A DNA stretch of 14,948 nucleotides, taken from assembly GCA_036172265.1 (NCBI GenBank), contig JASFBA010000055.1, forward strand, positions 1 to 14,948. Direction: 5' to 3'. The stretch comes from JASFBA01 sp036172265 (GTDB lineage Bacteria > Chloroflexota > Chloroflexia > DTKN01). Shown in pieces: positions 1 through 7,283 of the stretch (its first letter is position 1; every line of letters starts with the position of its first letter). A program made the position numbers and the translations under genes. Under the pieces are notes generated by a model that was given only the letters and a program-made list of their open reading frames with translations, did no database searches and was not told where the DNA came from.

Positions 1-769
1 GGGTGTAGGGATGCAGGGGATGGTCGTAGAGTTCGTCCTTCTCCGCCAGTTCCACCAGTTTTCCCACATACATCACCGCCACCCGGTCGCAGATGTGGCG
101 CACCATGCTCAGGTCGTGGGCGATGAAGAGGTAGGTCAGGCAGAAGCGGTCCTGAAGGTCCTCCAGCAGGTTCACCACCTGGGCCTGGATGGAGACGTCC
201 AGGGCGGAGATCGGCTCGTCGCAGACGATGAACTCGGGGTTGGAAGCCAGGGCACGGGCGATGCCGATTCTCTGGCGCTGCCCGCCGGAGAACTCGTGAG
301 GGAAGCGGTTGATCAGGCGGGGACTCAGGCCCACCAGGGTCAGGAGTTCCTTGACCAGTTCGGAACGCTCCTGGGCTCCCCGGCAAAGGCGATGGACCCG
401 CAACGGCTCGCCGACGATGGCGTTCACCGTCCAGCGCGGGTTGAGCGAGCCGAAGGGGTCCTGGAAGATCATCTGAGCCTTGCGGCGGATCAGCATAAGG
501 TCGTGGCCGCGGGCCTTCTGGACGTTCAGCCCGTCAATGTAGACGTCGCCGGAGGTGGCCGGGTAGAGGCCCAGGATGGTACGGCCGGCCGTGGTCTTGC
601 CGCAGCCGCTCTCCCCCACCAGTCCCAGCGTCTCCCCCCGCCGGATCTCGAAAGAAATGTCGTCCACCGCCCGCACCGCACCGATGGTGCGCTGAACGAT
701 GATTCCCCGGGTGATGGGAAAGTGTTTGACCAGATGCTCCACCCACACCAGCACCGGCGCCTCGCTCAT
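1..769 (-). CDS. Oligopeptide/dipeptide ABC transporter ATPase, OppF/DppF-like (3' end outside window)
   Basis: This is the second ATPase of the peptide-type importer; it hydrolyses ATP on the cytoplasmic face to drive uptake. The 256 visible residues hold a full nucleotide-binding domain: Walker A GESGCGKT at 52-59, Q-loop Gln103, signature FSGGQRQR at 160-167, Walker B ending in CDE near 183-185 and H-loop His218 in IAHDL. The visible part stops at HPLHPYT, where the C-terminal oligopeptide-transporter domain of this family begins, so roughly 60-80 residues are probably missing. The ATG overlaps the TGA of the upstream ATPase gene (ATGA at 769-766), which indicates translational coupling. 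Compared with its partner it has the OppF-type signature (SGGQRQR rather than SGGMRQR). The substrate cannot be read from an ATPase. It is the last visible gene of the operon. Confidence 0.93.
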   Translation of the reverse strand, partial: MSEAPVLVWVEHLVKHFPITRGIIVQRTIGAVRAVDDISFEIRRGETLGLVGESGCGKTTAGRTILGLYPATSGDVYIDGLNVQKARGHDLMLIRRKAQMIFQDPFGSLNPRWTVNAIVGEPLRVHRLCRGAQERSELVKELLTLVGLSPRLINRFPHEFSGGQRQRIGIARALASNPEFIVCDEPISALDVSIQAQVVNLLEDLQDRFCLTYLFIAHDLSMVRHICDRVAVMYVGKLVELAEKDELYDHPLHPYT

Positions 770-1773
770 CGCCCTTCTCCGCTTCGCGTGGCCATCCAGC
801 AGGCTACCCTGTGGTTGGGCGCAACTGCCTGCAGGGACGGATTCTCCTGAAGACATATTTCCCGGACCAGTTCGCAACGCCGGGCAAAGGGACAACCCAG
901 CGGCTCTACCAGCAGGCTGGGCGGAGCCCCCGGTATGGATTTTAAGCGCTCCTCCCGGCGGCGGTCCACCCGGGGCAGTGCCCCCAGCAGGGCCAGGGTG
1001 TAAGGGTGACGGGGATCGTCGTAGAGGTCGTAAATTCCGGCTTCCTCTACAATAAAACCGGCATACATGACCAGCACTCGATCCGCCAGCCGGGCCACTA
1101 CCCCCAGGTCGTGGGTGATCCAGATGATCGTCATGCCCATCTTTTCCCGCAGTTGCAACATCAGGTCCACGATCTGGGCCTGGATGGTGACGTCCAGGGC
1201 GGTGGTGGGTTCGTCGGCGATAAGGAGGGTGGGGTTACAGGCCAGGGCCATGGCAATCATAGCCCGCTGGCGCATCCCGCCGGAAAACTGGTGCGGGTAA
1301 TCCCCCAGCCGGCGGGCCGGATCGGGGATGCCCACGGCTTCCAGAAGGGATACGGCCCGTTCCTCGGCTTCCTTCTGCCTCATTCCCAGGTGTACCCGCA
1401 GCGTCTCGGTGATCTGCCGGCCGATGGTCAGCACTGGGTTCAGGGCGGTCATCGGTTCCTGGAAGACCATGGAGATCTCTTTTCCCCGAATCTGCTCCAG
1501 TTCCGGCTCCGACAACTGGAGCAGGTCCAACCCGTCCATGTAGAGCGCCCGGCCGGAGATTTCGCCGGGGGGAATGGGGATGAGTCTCAGGATCGAAAGC
1601 ACCGTCACCGATTTCCCACAGCCGCTTTCGCCGACGATGGCCAGCGTCTCGCCTTCTCTGAGGTCGAAGGAGACACCGTTGACCGCATATACGATGCCTT
1701 CGGGGGTGTGAAACCGGGTACGCAGGTCGGAGACCCGCAGGACGGTCGCTTTCTGCTCCAGGAGGACTTGCAC
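766..1773 (-). CDS. Oligopeptide/dipeptide ABC transporter ATPase, OppD/DppD-like
   Basis: First ATPase of the importer. Numbered from the GTG start proposed here (335 aa), it shows Walker A GESGCGKS at 48-55, Q-loop Gln105, signature FSGGMRQR at 163-170, Walker B LLIADE at 183-188 and His221 in THDL. The C-terminal oligopeptide-transporter domain (RHPYT motif) carries four cysteines near 294, 300, 307 and 325; in some DppD/OppD proteins such cysteines hold a [4Fe-4S] cluster, so one is possible here. Start choice: the frame stays open upstream to an ATG at 1827, but that would overlap the permease gene by 53 bases. GTG at 1773 lies one base after the permease TAA and gives a family-like N terminus. 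It ends in an ATGA overlap with the next ATPase gene. Confidence 0.93.
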   Translation of the reverse strand: MQVLLEQKATVLRVSDLRTRFHTPEGIVYAVNGVSFDLREGETLAIVGESGCGKSVTVLSILRLIPIPPGEISGRALYMDGLDLLQLSEPELEQIRGKEISMVFQEPMTALNPVLTIGRQITETLRVHLGMRQKEAEERAVSLLEAVGIPDPARRLGDYPHQFSGGMRQRAMIAMALACNPTLLIADEPTTALDVTIQAQIVDLMLQLREKMGMTIIWITHDLGVVARLADRVLVMYAGFIVEEAGIYDLYDDPRHPYTLALLGALPRVDRRREERLKSIPGAPPSLLVEPLGCPFARRCELVREICLQENPSLQAVAPNHRVACWMATRSGEGR

Positions 1774-1774
1774 G

Positions 1775-2743
1775 TTACACCGCCCGGCTGCGCGGGTCCA
1801 GGGCATCGCGCAGGCCATCGCCGACAAAGTTGATGCTCAGCACGGTAAGGAGGATGAACAGGCTGGGGAAGAACCACATCCAGGGCGCATTCTCCATAAT
1901 ATGAAAAGCCATGGCCCGCTGAAGCATGCTGCCCCAGGTGGCCGTCGGCTCCTGGACGCCCAACCCCAGGAAACTGATGTAGGCCTCGGTCAGGATGGCG
2001 TTCCCCACTGCCAGCGTGGCCGAGACGGTGATCGGGGCGATGCAGTTGGGGAGGATATGTCGGAAGATGATCTGCCAGCGCGGCGTACCGGTGGCCCGGG
2101 CGGCCAGCACAAACTCCTGCTCCTTCAGCGAGAGGAACTGGGCGCGGACGATACGCGCCAGGTACATCCAACTGGTCAGGCCGATGATGACGACAATAAT
2201 CACCACGCTCCCACTCAGGGTGCGGCCCAGGAGGTTGAGGTCGGGGATCCGGCGGCTGGGATCGGTGAAAAACTTGGCGATCACCAGGAGAAGTAAAATC
2301 TGGGGAACGGTCAGCAGGGCCTCGGTGAAGCGCATCAGGATGCTGTCGAGAAGCCCTCCGAAGTATCCGGCGATGGCCCCGACCAGGATGCCGATCACCG
2401 TTTCCACCAGCATGGCGGTAATGCCGATGAGGAGCGAAATCTGGCCTCCGTAGATCGTGCGGGCCAGGATGTCCCGCCCGATCTGGTCGGTGCCAAAGGG
2501 GTGCTCCGCCGAGGGGGGGCGGAGCAGGATGGAGAGGTCGTTATGGTTGGCGTAGGCTTCGGAGAAAAAGGCCATGCCGCCGAAGGAGTAGAGGAAAAGG
2601 AAGATCAGCATGGCGCTGCCGAAGAGGGCCATCTTGTGCCGCCGAAAACGCTTCCAGGCCAGGCTGGTCAGGGAAAGCGGTGGCGCCTCCAGTTCGTCGG
2701 TGGTGCGGAGCAGGGCCGGCCTCTGGGTTTCTACCGTGTCCAT
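1775..2743 (-). CDS. ABC transporter permease, OppC/DppC-like
   Basis: One of the two membrane subunits forming the peptide channel. The 322 aa begin with a cytoplasmic tail and an OppC-type N-terminal segment (about 25-78) containing the first membrane span (about 37-60). The family motif HPFGTDQIGRD is at 81-91. Further hydrophobic spans lie near 101-125, 140-157, 178-198, 232-258 and 288-308, giving six in all. The EAA loop that docks on the ATPase is at about 212-232 (LAARATGTPRWQ). The start is set by AGGAGG about 10 bases before the ATG; this SD shares bases with the TAG stop of the upstream permease gene, 14 bases away, so the two are likely coupled. The length is normal for the family. 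Confidence 0.94.
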   Translation of the reverse strand: MDTVETQRPALLRTTDELEAPPLSLTSLAWKRFRRHKMALFGSAMLIFLFLYSFGGMAFFSEAYANHNDLSILLRPPSAEHPFGTDQIGRDILARTIYGGQISLLIGITAMLVETVIGILVGAIAGYFGGLLDSILMRFTEALLTVPQILLLLVIAKFFTDPSRRIPDLNLLGRTLSGSVVIIVVIIGLTSWMYLARIVRAQFLSLKEQEFVLAARATGTPRWQIIFRHILPNCIAPITVSATLAVGNAILTEAYISFLGLGVQEPTATWGSMLQRAMAFHIMENAPWMWFFPSLFILLTVLSINFVGDGLRDALDPRSRAV

Positions 2744-2757
2744 CGATGCGTAGCCTC

Positions 2758-3762
2758 CTAACGGTAGCGAATCCGGGGGTCCAGCCAGGCATAGGTCAGG
2801 TCGGTGAGGAGTTGGAAGATAACCACGGCTACGGCAATCAGCATCAGAATGGCCATGACCACGGCCGGATCCTCGCCCAGACTCCTGATGAAGAGTTGTC
2901 CCATGCCGGGCCAGGCAAAGATCGTTTCCGTAACCACCGCCCCTCCCAGGAGCATGGGCAGGTCCAGGCCCACCAGGGTAACCAGCGGCAGAGAGGCGTT
3001 TTTGAGGGCGTGGACAAAGGTGATCATCGGGCGGGGCAGGCCCTTGGAACGGGCGGTGCGGATATAATCCTGGTTCAATACCTCCAGCATGGCGCTGCGT
3101 ACGTAGCGGCTGTAGCCGGCCAGGCTGCTGAAGGAAATGCTAAGGGCAGGCAGGATAAGGGCCAGGGCAAAGTCCTCCGTCGTGCGCAGCGGACGGGCCG
3201 GCGAGGGCAAAAGGCGGAGGAGCACGGAAAAGATGTACAGGGAGAAAAGGGCGATGAAGAAGATGGGCATGGAGTAGCCGATAAAGGAGAAGGCGGTCAC
3301 AAAATGGTCAAAGATCGAGTACTGGCGCAGCGCCGAATAGACGCCGATGAGGAGTGCGAGTCCTAGGATCGCCGCCTCGGCCGTACCCATGAGGAGCAGG
3401 GTGTTGGGCAGCGCTTCGCCGATGGGCTCCAGGGCCGGCCGCGGCCCCCGAACGGAGAGGCCGAAATCGCCGCGCAGGATGCCCTTGCGGGGGCCGGGGG
3501 TCTCCGGAATGCCGTCGAAGTCGAGGTCCAGCATCAGCCAGTCGTTGCCGACCAGCCAGTAGATGTACTGGACGAACCAGGGCTGGTCCAGGCCGTACTT
3601 GCGTTCCAGTCGTTTGCGCGTCTCCGGGCGGGGCTTGCCCCGGTCGCCCGTCATAGCAGCGATGGGGTCCACCGTGGTATAGAGGAGGGCAAAGATGATG
3701 ATGCTGATGATAAAGAGTTGCGGAACGGCTTGCAGGAGCCTCCGGATAATATAACGGCCCAT
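2758..3762 (-). CDS. ABC transporter permease, OppB/DppB-like
   Basis: Second membrane subunit of the importer (334 aa). It opens with the typical MGRYIIRRLL N terminus and a first span at about 10-30. A long extracytoplasmic part follows, with the family sequence RKYGLDQPWFVQY near 54-66 and GDFGLSVRG near 98-106. Five more spans come next. The EAA-type ATPase-contact loop is at about 232-256 (DYIRTARSKGLPR), WPGMGQL at 284-290, and the tail ends YAWLDPRIRYR. Start choice: an in-frame ATG at 3810 would add 16 residues, but it sits inside a perfect hairpin and has no SD. ATG 3762 has GGTGAG seven bases upstream and gives the family N terminus. It follows the binding-protein gene after 73 bases containing two hairpins. 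Confidence 0.93.
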   Translation of the reverse strand: MGRYIIRRLLQAVPQLFIISIIIFALLYTTVDPIAAMTGDRGKPRPETRKRLERKYGLDQPWFVQYIYWLVGNDWLMLDLDFDGIPETPGPRKGILRGDFGLSVRGPRPALEPIGEALPNTLLLMGTAEAAILGLALLIGVYSALRQYSIFDHFVTAFSFIGYSMPIFFIALFSLYIFSVLLRLLPSPARPLRTTEDFALALILPALSISFSSLAGYSRYVRSAMLEVLNQDYIRTARSKGLPRPMITFVHALKNASLPLVTLVGLDLPMLLGGAVVTETIFAWPGMGQLFIRSLGEDPAVVMAILMLIAVAVVIFQLLTDLTYAWLDPRIRYR

Positions 3763-3775
3763 ATCCCAACTCACC

Positions 3776-3814
3776 GGGCATGGCCGGGAGAGGACTCCCC
3801 TCCCGGCCATGCCC
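3776..3814 (-). repeat. Perfect 15-bp inverted repeat (hairpin) between binding-protein and permease genes
   Basis: The arms at 3776-3790 and 3800-3814 (GGGCATGGCCGGGAG and its exact complement) are separated by nine bases. In the transcript this makes a very stable stem directly before the SD of the permease gene. No U-run follows, so it is not a classical intrinsic terminator. In other binding-protein transport operons (malE-malF is the known case), intergenic palindromes stabilise the upstream message or reduce read-through, raising receptor over channel. That role here is inference. Confidence 0.8.
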
Positions 3815-3838
3815 CAGGGCGGGGAGACCTCGCCCCTA
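3815..3838 (-). repeat. Short palindrome starting at the TAG stop of the binding-protein gene
   Basis: On the minus strand the stop codon opens the sequence TAGGGGCGAGG, followed by TCT and CCCCGCCC. GGGCGAGG pairs with CCCCGCCC with one A-C mismatch. It is one of several TAGGG-type hairpins in this window, four of which begin at a stop codon (see also 11959, 12487 and 14674). It lies in tandem with the stronger hairpin at 3776-3814. Confidence 0.55.
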
Positions 3839-5518
3839 CTCGACGTCCCACTCCAGGATGTTGAAGAAGGGCGTGGCCCCCGAAAGCCGGACGTTCTTCA
3901 GGCGAGGTCCCACGGCCCAGATGTCCGGGTCTTGCCAGAGGCCCAGCCAGTAGACCTTGTCATAGATCATGCGGGTGATCTTCCACCAGGTCTGCTGGCG
4001 CTCCTTGAAATCTACCTGGGTGGTCTGGAGTTTCAGGAGGCTCTCCAGTTCAGGATCGCAGACGGCCTGCCAGTTCGACCCCTCGGGCGTTTCCTCGCTG
4101 GGAACCTGGTCGCAGTACCACTCGGAGGTATCGGGATCGGGGAAGCCGGCGGCGACGGTGGAGTATTCGAACATGTCCAGTTGCCCGGTGGCACACGGGC
4201 CGCCCTGCCCGAAGCCGGCGAAGTAGAGGTCCGGCTCATAGTTGAGCAGGTTCACCTTGATGCCGACGGCGGCCAGTTGTTGCTGGAAGACGGCCTGGGT
4301 GGAGCGACGCACTTCGCGGGTGGTGGTGCCGTAATCGAGTTCCAGTTTCACCCCATCCTTGTCGCGGACGCCGTCGCCGTCGGTGTCCTTCCAGCCGGCC
4401 TCGTCCAGCAGGGCCTTGGCCCGTTCGGGGTCGTAGGGCCAGGGTTGGATGGTCGGATCCACCCAGGGGGTGTTATCGTAGTCGGTGGAGGCCGGCTTGG
4501 TCAGGCCCAGGAGGAGGTCCTGGACGAGCGAGGCCCGGTCGGTGGCTAGGGCGATGGCCTGGCGGACACGGACGTCCTGCAAGGCCGGATGGCCTTTTTC
4601 CGGGTGTAGATAGAAGTAGATGCCCTCGTTATAGCCGGAGAAGGCGGTAACCATCCGGACGTTGGCCTTCTGCAGGTCGGGGATGTCGGTGTAGGCGATA
4701 AAGGTGCCCAGGTCACCCTCGCCGGCTTTCAGGGCGGCGATCTGGGAGGCGTCATCGGGGACGAAGCGGATGGTGATCTCGTCGATCTTGGGCCGGCCCA
4801 GCCAGTACTTTTCGTTGGCCACAAATCGGGCGTAGTTGGCCGACTTCCACTCGGCGAAGGTAAAGGGGCCGCAGCCCACCGTTGGGTTGCGGTTCCACTC
4901 GGCGTTGTCGAGCGTGTCGTCCCTCTGGTAGACCGGTTCCAGGATGTGCTTGGGAAGCAGCCCGTGCCAGAGGGTTCCCTGCCAGGCGGCAAAGGGCTCC
5001 TGAAACTTCATTACCACGGTGCGGGCATCCGGCGCCTCAACCTCAAAGAGGTCATGCGGATAGGTCGTGGCTACGGCGTTCTTCGGGTCGAGCACCATCT
5101 TGTGGGTGAAGATAAAGTCCTCGGAAGTGATCGGCGTGCCGTCCGACCAGACGATGTCCTCCCGCAGTTTCAGGGTGATCGTCTTGCCGTCGGCGGAGAT
5201 GCCGCCGTTCTCCTCCGAGGGCATCTCCTTCACCAACACGGGATGGGGATTCAGCCCATCGTCAAAGTCCCAGGCCCAGCAGTTCCAGATCTGGAAGGTG
5301 ATCGAGGCAAACCACATATTGGTGTAGAGGGGGTTCAGGGTATCGAACTCCTGGGTCCAGATAAAGATTACCTTCTTAGGCGTGGGAACCGGAGTGGCGG
5401 TCGGAGGAACTGCCGTAGGAGGAACCTGGGTGGGAGCCGCCGGCGGTGGAACGCAGGCGCCGAGGACGGCGGCAAGGAGGAACACAACCAGAAGACTGTA
5501 CAGACGGGTGACTTCCAT
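3836..5518 (-). CDS. Peptide-type ABC transporter solute-binding lipoprotein (SBP family 5)
   Basis: Extracytoplasmic receptor of the importer (560 aa). A short signal peptide ends in the lipobox LGAC, giving lipidated Cys22. Next comes a Pro/Thr-rich spacer (about 23-47) typical of surface lipoproteins in Chloroflexota, then a family 5 solute-binding domain from about 50 to the end. Family landmarks are KLREDIVWSDGTPITSEDF (118-136), GCGPFTFAEW (215-224), DVRVRQAIALATDR (315-328) and YDPERAKALLDEAGW (362-376), with an Asp-rich DTDGDGVRDKDG stretch (378-389) that could bind calcium. Peptides are the default ligand, but this family also binds nickel chelates, sugars and other solutes, so specificity is open. 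The SD AAGGAGGG lies eight bases before the ATG. First gene of the operon. Confidence 0.93.
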   Translation of the reverse strand: MEVTRLYSLLVVFLLAAVLGACVPPPAAPTQVPPTAVPPTATPVPTPKKVIFIWTQEFDTLNPLYTNMWFASITFQIWNCWAWDFDDGLNPHPVLVKEMPSEENGGISADGKTITLKLREDIVWSDGTPITSEDFIFTHKMVLDPKNAVATTYPHDLFEVEAPDARTVVMKFQEPFAAWQGTLWHGLLPKHILEPVYQRDDTLDNAEWNRNPTVGCGPFTFAEWKSANYARFVANEKYWLGRPKIDEITIRFVPDDASQIAALKAGEGDLGTFIAYTDIPDLQKANVRMVTAFSGYNEGIYFYLHPEKGHPALQDVRVRQAIALATDRASLVQDLLLGLTKPASTDYDNTPWVDPTIQPWPYDPERAKALLDEAGWKDTDGDGVRDKDGVKLELDYGTTTREVRRSTQAVFQQQLAAVGIKVNLLNYEPDLYFAGFGQGGPCATGQLDMFEYSTVAAGFPDPDTSEWYCDQVPSEETPEGSNWQAVCDPELESLLKLQTTQVDFKERQQTWWKITRMIYDKVYWLGLWQDPDIWAVGPRLKNVRLSGATPFFNILEWDVE

Positions 5519-5687
5519 CGGAACAACCCTCCTTGGACTCTCTCCGGAAAAGTCGCTCCTGTTCTACGGAAAGCGGACTTTCCCGGAACTCATTGGCCCG
5601 AGGGTCAGGCCCTCGGTCGAAAAACTCTTTCGGGCGATAGCCATCACCTCCTTTCGTTGGTTATTACCTATGGGTGAAATATTTTTA
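5519..5687 (-). promoter_or_regulatory. Long structured 5' leader of the transporter operon
   Basis: From the predicted start point near 5686 to the ATG at 5518 the transcript would have about 165 untranslated bases. It contains an SD-like AAAGGAGGTGAT (about 5643-5654). It also has hairpin A, with arms 5598-5604 and 5610-5616 (CCGAGGG with CCCTCGG, five-base loop), and hairpin B, with arms 5543-5553 and 5577-5587 (11 pairs, one of them G-U on the minus-strand RNA) plus an inner CGCT/AGCG pairing. The true SD (AAGGAGGG) follows hairpin B. I do not recognise a known riboswitch. The structure suggests control after initiation of transcription, as inference. Confidence 0.5.
5564..5644 (-). CDS. 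Possible 26-codon leader peptide (weakly supported)
   Basis: An ATG at 5644 opens a 26-codon frame ending in TAG at 5566-5564, inside the transporter leader. The peptide starts MAIARKSFSTEG and matches no family I know. Support: it lies directly downstream of a near-perfect SD (AAAGGAGGTG) and spans hairpin A and half of hairpin B, an arrangement seen in translated leaders. Against: only two bases separate GGAGG from the ATG, too close for efficient initiation, and the peptide has no obvious run of one amino acid. It may be chance, with the SD-like sequence serving another purpose. Confidence 0.2.
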   Translation of the reverse strand: MAIARKSFSTEGLTLGPMSSGKVRFP

Positions 5688-5692
5688 CCTTC

Positions 5693-5720
5693 ATTATACC
5701 AAGAAAAGGGCTGATGTCAA
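5693..5720 (-). promoter_or_regulatory. Sigma70-type promoter of the transporter operon
   Basis: On the minus strand a perfect -35 TTGACA (5720-5715) and a perfect -10 TATAAT (5698-5693) are separated by 16 bases. Transcription would begin near 5686 and give a long leader before the binding-protein gene. The -35 lies two bases from the -35 of the divergent nitroreductase promoter. Confidence 0.85.
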
Positions 5721-5726
5721 CGTTGA
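5717..5726. promoter_or_regulatory. 10-bp palindrome joining the divergent -35 boxes (possible operator)
   Basis: TCAACGTTGA at 5717-5726 is a perfect palindrome made from parts of both -35 boxes. It is embedded in a direct repeat, TGATGTC at 5712-5718 and 5724-5730, with 12 bases between equivalent positions. A dimeric regulator or RNA polymerase itself would cover both promoters at once. No regulator can be assigned. Confidence 0.35.
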
Positions 5727-5751
5727 TGTCTTATGGCAAAGATGGTACAAT
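5723..5751 (+). promoter_or_regulatory. Sigma70-type promoter of the nitroreductase unit
   Basis: -35 TTGATG (5723-5728) and -10 TACAAT (5746-5751) are 17 bases apart, with each hexamer close to consensus. Transcription would start near 5758, so the tandem palindromes at 5757-5804 would form the leader just before the SD at 5813. Confidence 0.7.
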
Positions 5752-5756
5752 GAGCG

Positions 5757-5804
5757 GGGGCGGGTCCTGACTCCGCCCCTTGCGGGCGGGTTCTGAACTC
5801 GCCC
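5757..5804 (+). repeat. Two tandem GGGGCGGG-type palindromes upstream of the first nitroreductase
   Basis: Hairpin 1 has arms GGGGCGG (5757-5763) and CCGCCCC (5773-5779). Hairpin 2 has arms 5784-5793 and 5795-5804 (GGGCGGGTTC with GAACTCGCCC, one G-U pair) around a single central T, so a few inner bases must open to form the loop. Both resemble the TAGGGG-type palindromes elsewhere in the window and look like copies of a dispersed small repeat. They end nine bases before the SD and could affect translation of the nitroreductase. Confidence 0.6.
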
Positions 5805-5823
5805 TTCACAAAAGGAGGCAGGC

Positions 5824-6333
5824 ATGGATCTCTTCGAGGCAATTTCCAGACGCTACAGTGTGCGGGCTTACCGGAGCGATCCGGTGGAAGAGGAAAAACT
5901 CCGCCGTGTCCTGGAGGCGGCCCGGCTGGCTCCCACGGCGGCCAACCGGCAGGCCTTCCAGATCCTTGTCATCCCCACGGCCGGCCGGGAGGAAGAACTC
6001 GGCCGTATCTACGGCGCCTCCTGGTTTACCCAGGCCCCGCTCGTCCTGGGAGTTTGCACCTTTCCCCAGAAGGCCTGGACGCGGAAGGACGGCAAGAACT
6101 ATGCCGACGTAGACGCGGCCATCGTCATGGACCATATTATCCTGGCGGCGACGGCACTGGGGTTGGGCACCTGCTGGGTGGCCGCCTTCGACCCCGTGGC
6201 GGCGCGGGAGGTACTGGGGCTGCCCCCGGAGGTGGAACCGGTCGTCTTCACCCCGCTGGGCTATCCGGCCGATTCTCCCAAGCCGAAGAAACGTAAGGAA
6301 CTTTCCGAACTGGTACGCTATGAAAGGGGGTGA
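5824..6333 (+). CDS. Nitroreductase-family flavoprotein (first copy)
   Basis: A 169-aa member of the nitroreductase superfamily: FMN-dependent, NAD(P)H-using, usually dimeric cytoplasmic oxidoreductases. Visible signatures are the N-terminal FMN-phosphate motif RRYSVRAY (9-16), APTAANRQ (36-43) and GLGTCWVAAFD (113-123), with a C-terminal KKRKELSELVRYE typical of the family. The natural substrate cannot be predicted; members reduce nitroaromatics, quinones or flavins, or dehalogenate. The start is secure: AGGAGG (5813-5818) five bases before the ATG, behind a good promoter. At the short end of the family. Its end runs into the next gene, which begins four bases after the stop (or overlaps it if ATG 6320 is used), so they are probably co-translated. 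Confidence 0.9.
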   Translation: MDLFEAISRRYSVRAYRSDPVEEEKLRRVLEAARLAPTAANRQAFQILVIPTAGREEELGRIYGASWFTQAPLVLGVCTFPQKAWTRKDGKNYADVDAAIVMDHIILAATALGLGTCWVAAFDPVAAREVLGLPPEVEPVVFTPLGYPADSPKPKKRKELSELVRYERG

Positions 6334-6337
6334 AGCG

Positions 6338-7225
6338 GTGGACGTGCAAGTCCTCTGGCAACGGGCTCGGGAAGCCTGGGAGGCCATCTACCCCCGTTAC
6401 CAGCCGGTGGTAGACCGTCTGAGCGCGGAATACGGCTTCGCCTGGGGAGTTTTGCTGGCCGCCCTCGTCTTTGAACCGGAGACCACCGGCCCAGAGCGCC
6501 TCCAGGTACGCATCCCGTACACCGCTGCAGCCCTCTACGAAACCTGGCTGAAGGCGCTGACGGAAAAGGGTTGCCTTGTCGAGGTGGGGGACGGGGAATA
6601 CCGCCTCACCGAAGCGGCCCGGCAGATGCTCCTCCGCGCCGTCGAGGAGATGCGGGCCCGGATAGCCCAGGCCGATCCCCTTTCGCCGGCCGACGGTTCC
6701 CGATTGGCCGAACTGCTCGGCCGGCTGGTCCGGGCGGCCCTGGAGACTCCTCCCCCACCCGAACCTTGGTCCATCCGCCTGTCCTGGAAACTCATGCCTC
6801 CGGAGACGCCTCCACTTCCCTACATCGAACAAGCCCTTTCCTGTCTGAATGCCTACCGCGACGATGCCCACCTGGCCACCTGGCGTCCCTCCGGCGTGAG
6901 TGCCCCGGCCTTGGAGGCGCTTACCCTCCTCTGGCGCGGCCAGGCCGATTCGCTGGAGACGCTTTGTGCCCGCCTGGCCCATCGCGGCCATTCCCCTCAG
7001 GTCTATGCCGAGGCGTTGGCCGAACTGCGCTCCCGCGGCTGGTTGGAGGGGCCGGACGAGGCACCCCGCTTGACCGTGGCCGGCCGCGCCTTCCGTGAGC
7101 AGGTCGAGGCCGACACCGATCGCCACTTCTTTGCCCCCTGGTTCTGCCTGGAGGCTTCCGAACAGGAGGAACTGGGCCGGCTGCTCCTTCGCCTCCGGGA
7201 TGGACTGGAGGGAGGGGTGCTATGA
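6338..7225 (+). CDS. Winged-helix protein resembling the SCO6745/SalK-like family
   Basis: A cytoplasmic 295-aa protein with two winged-helix-like modules. One is near residues 62-95 (ALYETWLKALTEKG, then a wing and YRLTEAAR). The other is near 203-255 (SPQVYAEALAELRSRGWL, then LTVAGRAFREQ). Between and after them are the features that recall the actinobacterial SCO6745-like group: YRDDAHLATW (173-182) and TDRHFFAPW (260-268). Family assignment is from memory of these motifs and is moderate. The function of the group is not settled; DNA binding is plausible but not shown. Start: GTG 6338 has AAGGGGGTGA ending four bases upstream, whereas ATG 6320, overlapping the nitroreductase gene, has no SD. 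Lying between two nitroreductase genes, it may regulate or assist them. Confidence 0.72.
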   Translation: MDVQVLWQRAREAWEAIYPRYQPVVDRLSAEYGFAWGVLLAALVFEPETTGPERLQVRIPYTAAALYETWLKALTEKGCLVEVGDGEYRLTEAARQMLLRAVEEMRARIAQADPLSPADGSRLAELLGRLVRAALETPPPPEPWSIRLSWKLMPPETPPLPYIEQALSCLNAYRDDAHLATWRPSGVSAPALEALTLLWRGQADSLETLCARLAHRGHSPQVYAEALAELRSRGWLEGPDEAPRLTVAGRAFREQVEADTDRHFFAPWFCLEASEQEELGRLLLRLRDGLEGGVL

Positions 7226-7283
7226 CGCCGAGGAGACGATCTTTCTGCAGGGGCGACCGGGATGGGCGGAAAGGAGGGGAGGC

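Noticed and set aside
3763..3810. ATG at 3810 as start of the permease gene
   Set aside because: It lies within a perfect hairpin, has no SD, and adds 16 residues before the family-typical MGRYIIRRLL.
5590..5632. Intrinsic terminator in the transporter leader
   Set aside because: The GAGTTTTTCG run comes before the strong hairpin on the minus strand, not after it, so the order is wrong for a terminator.
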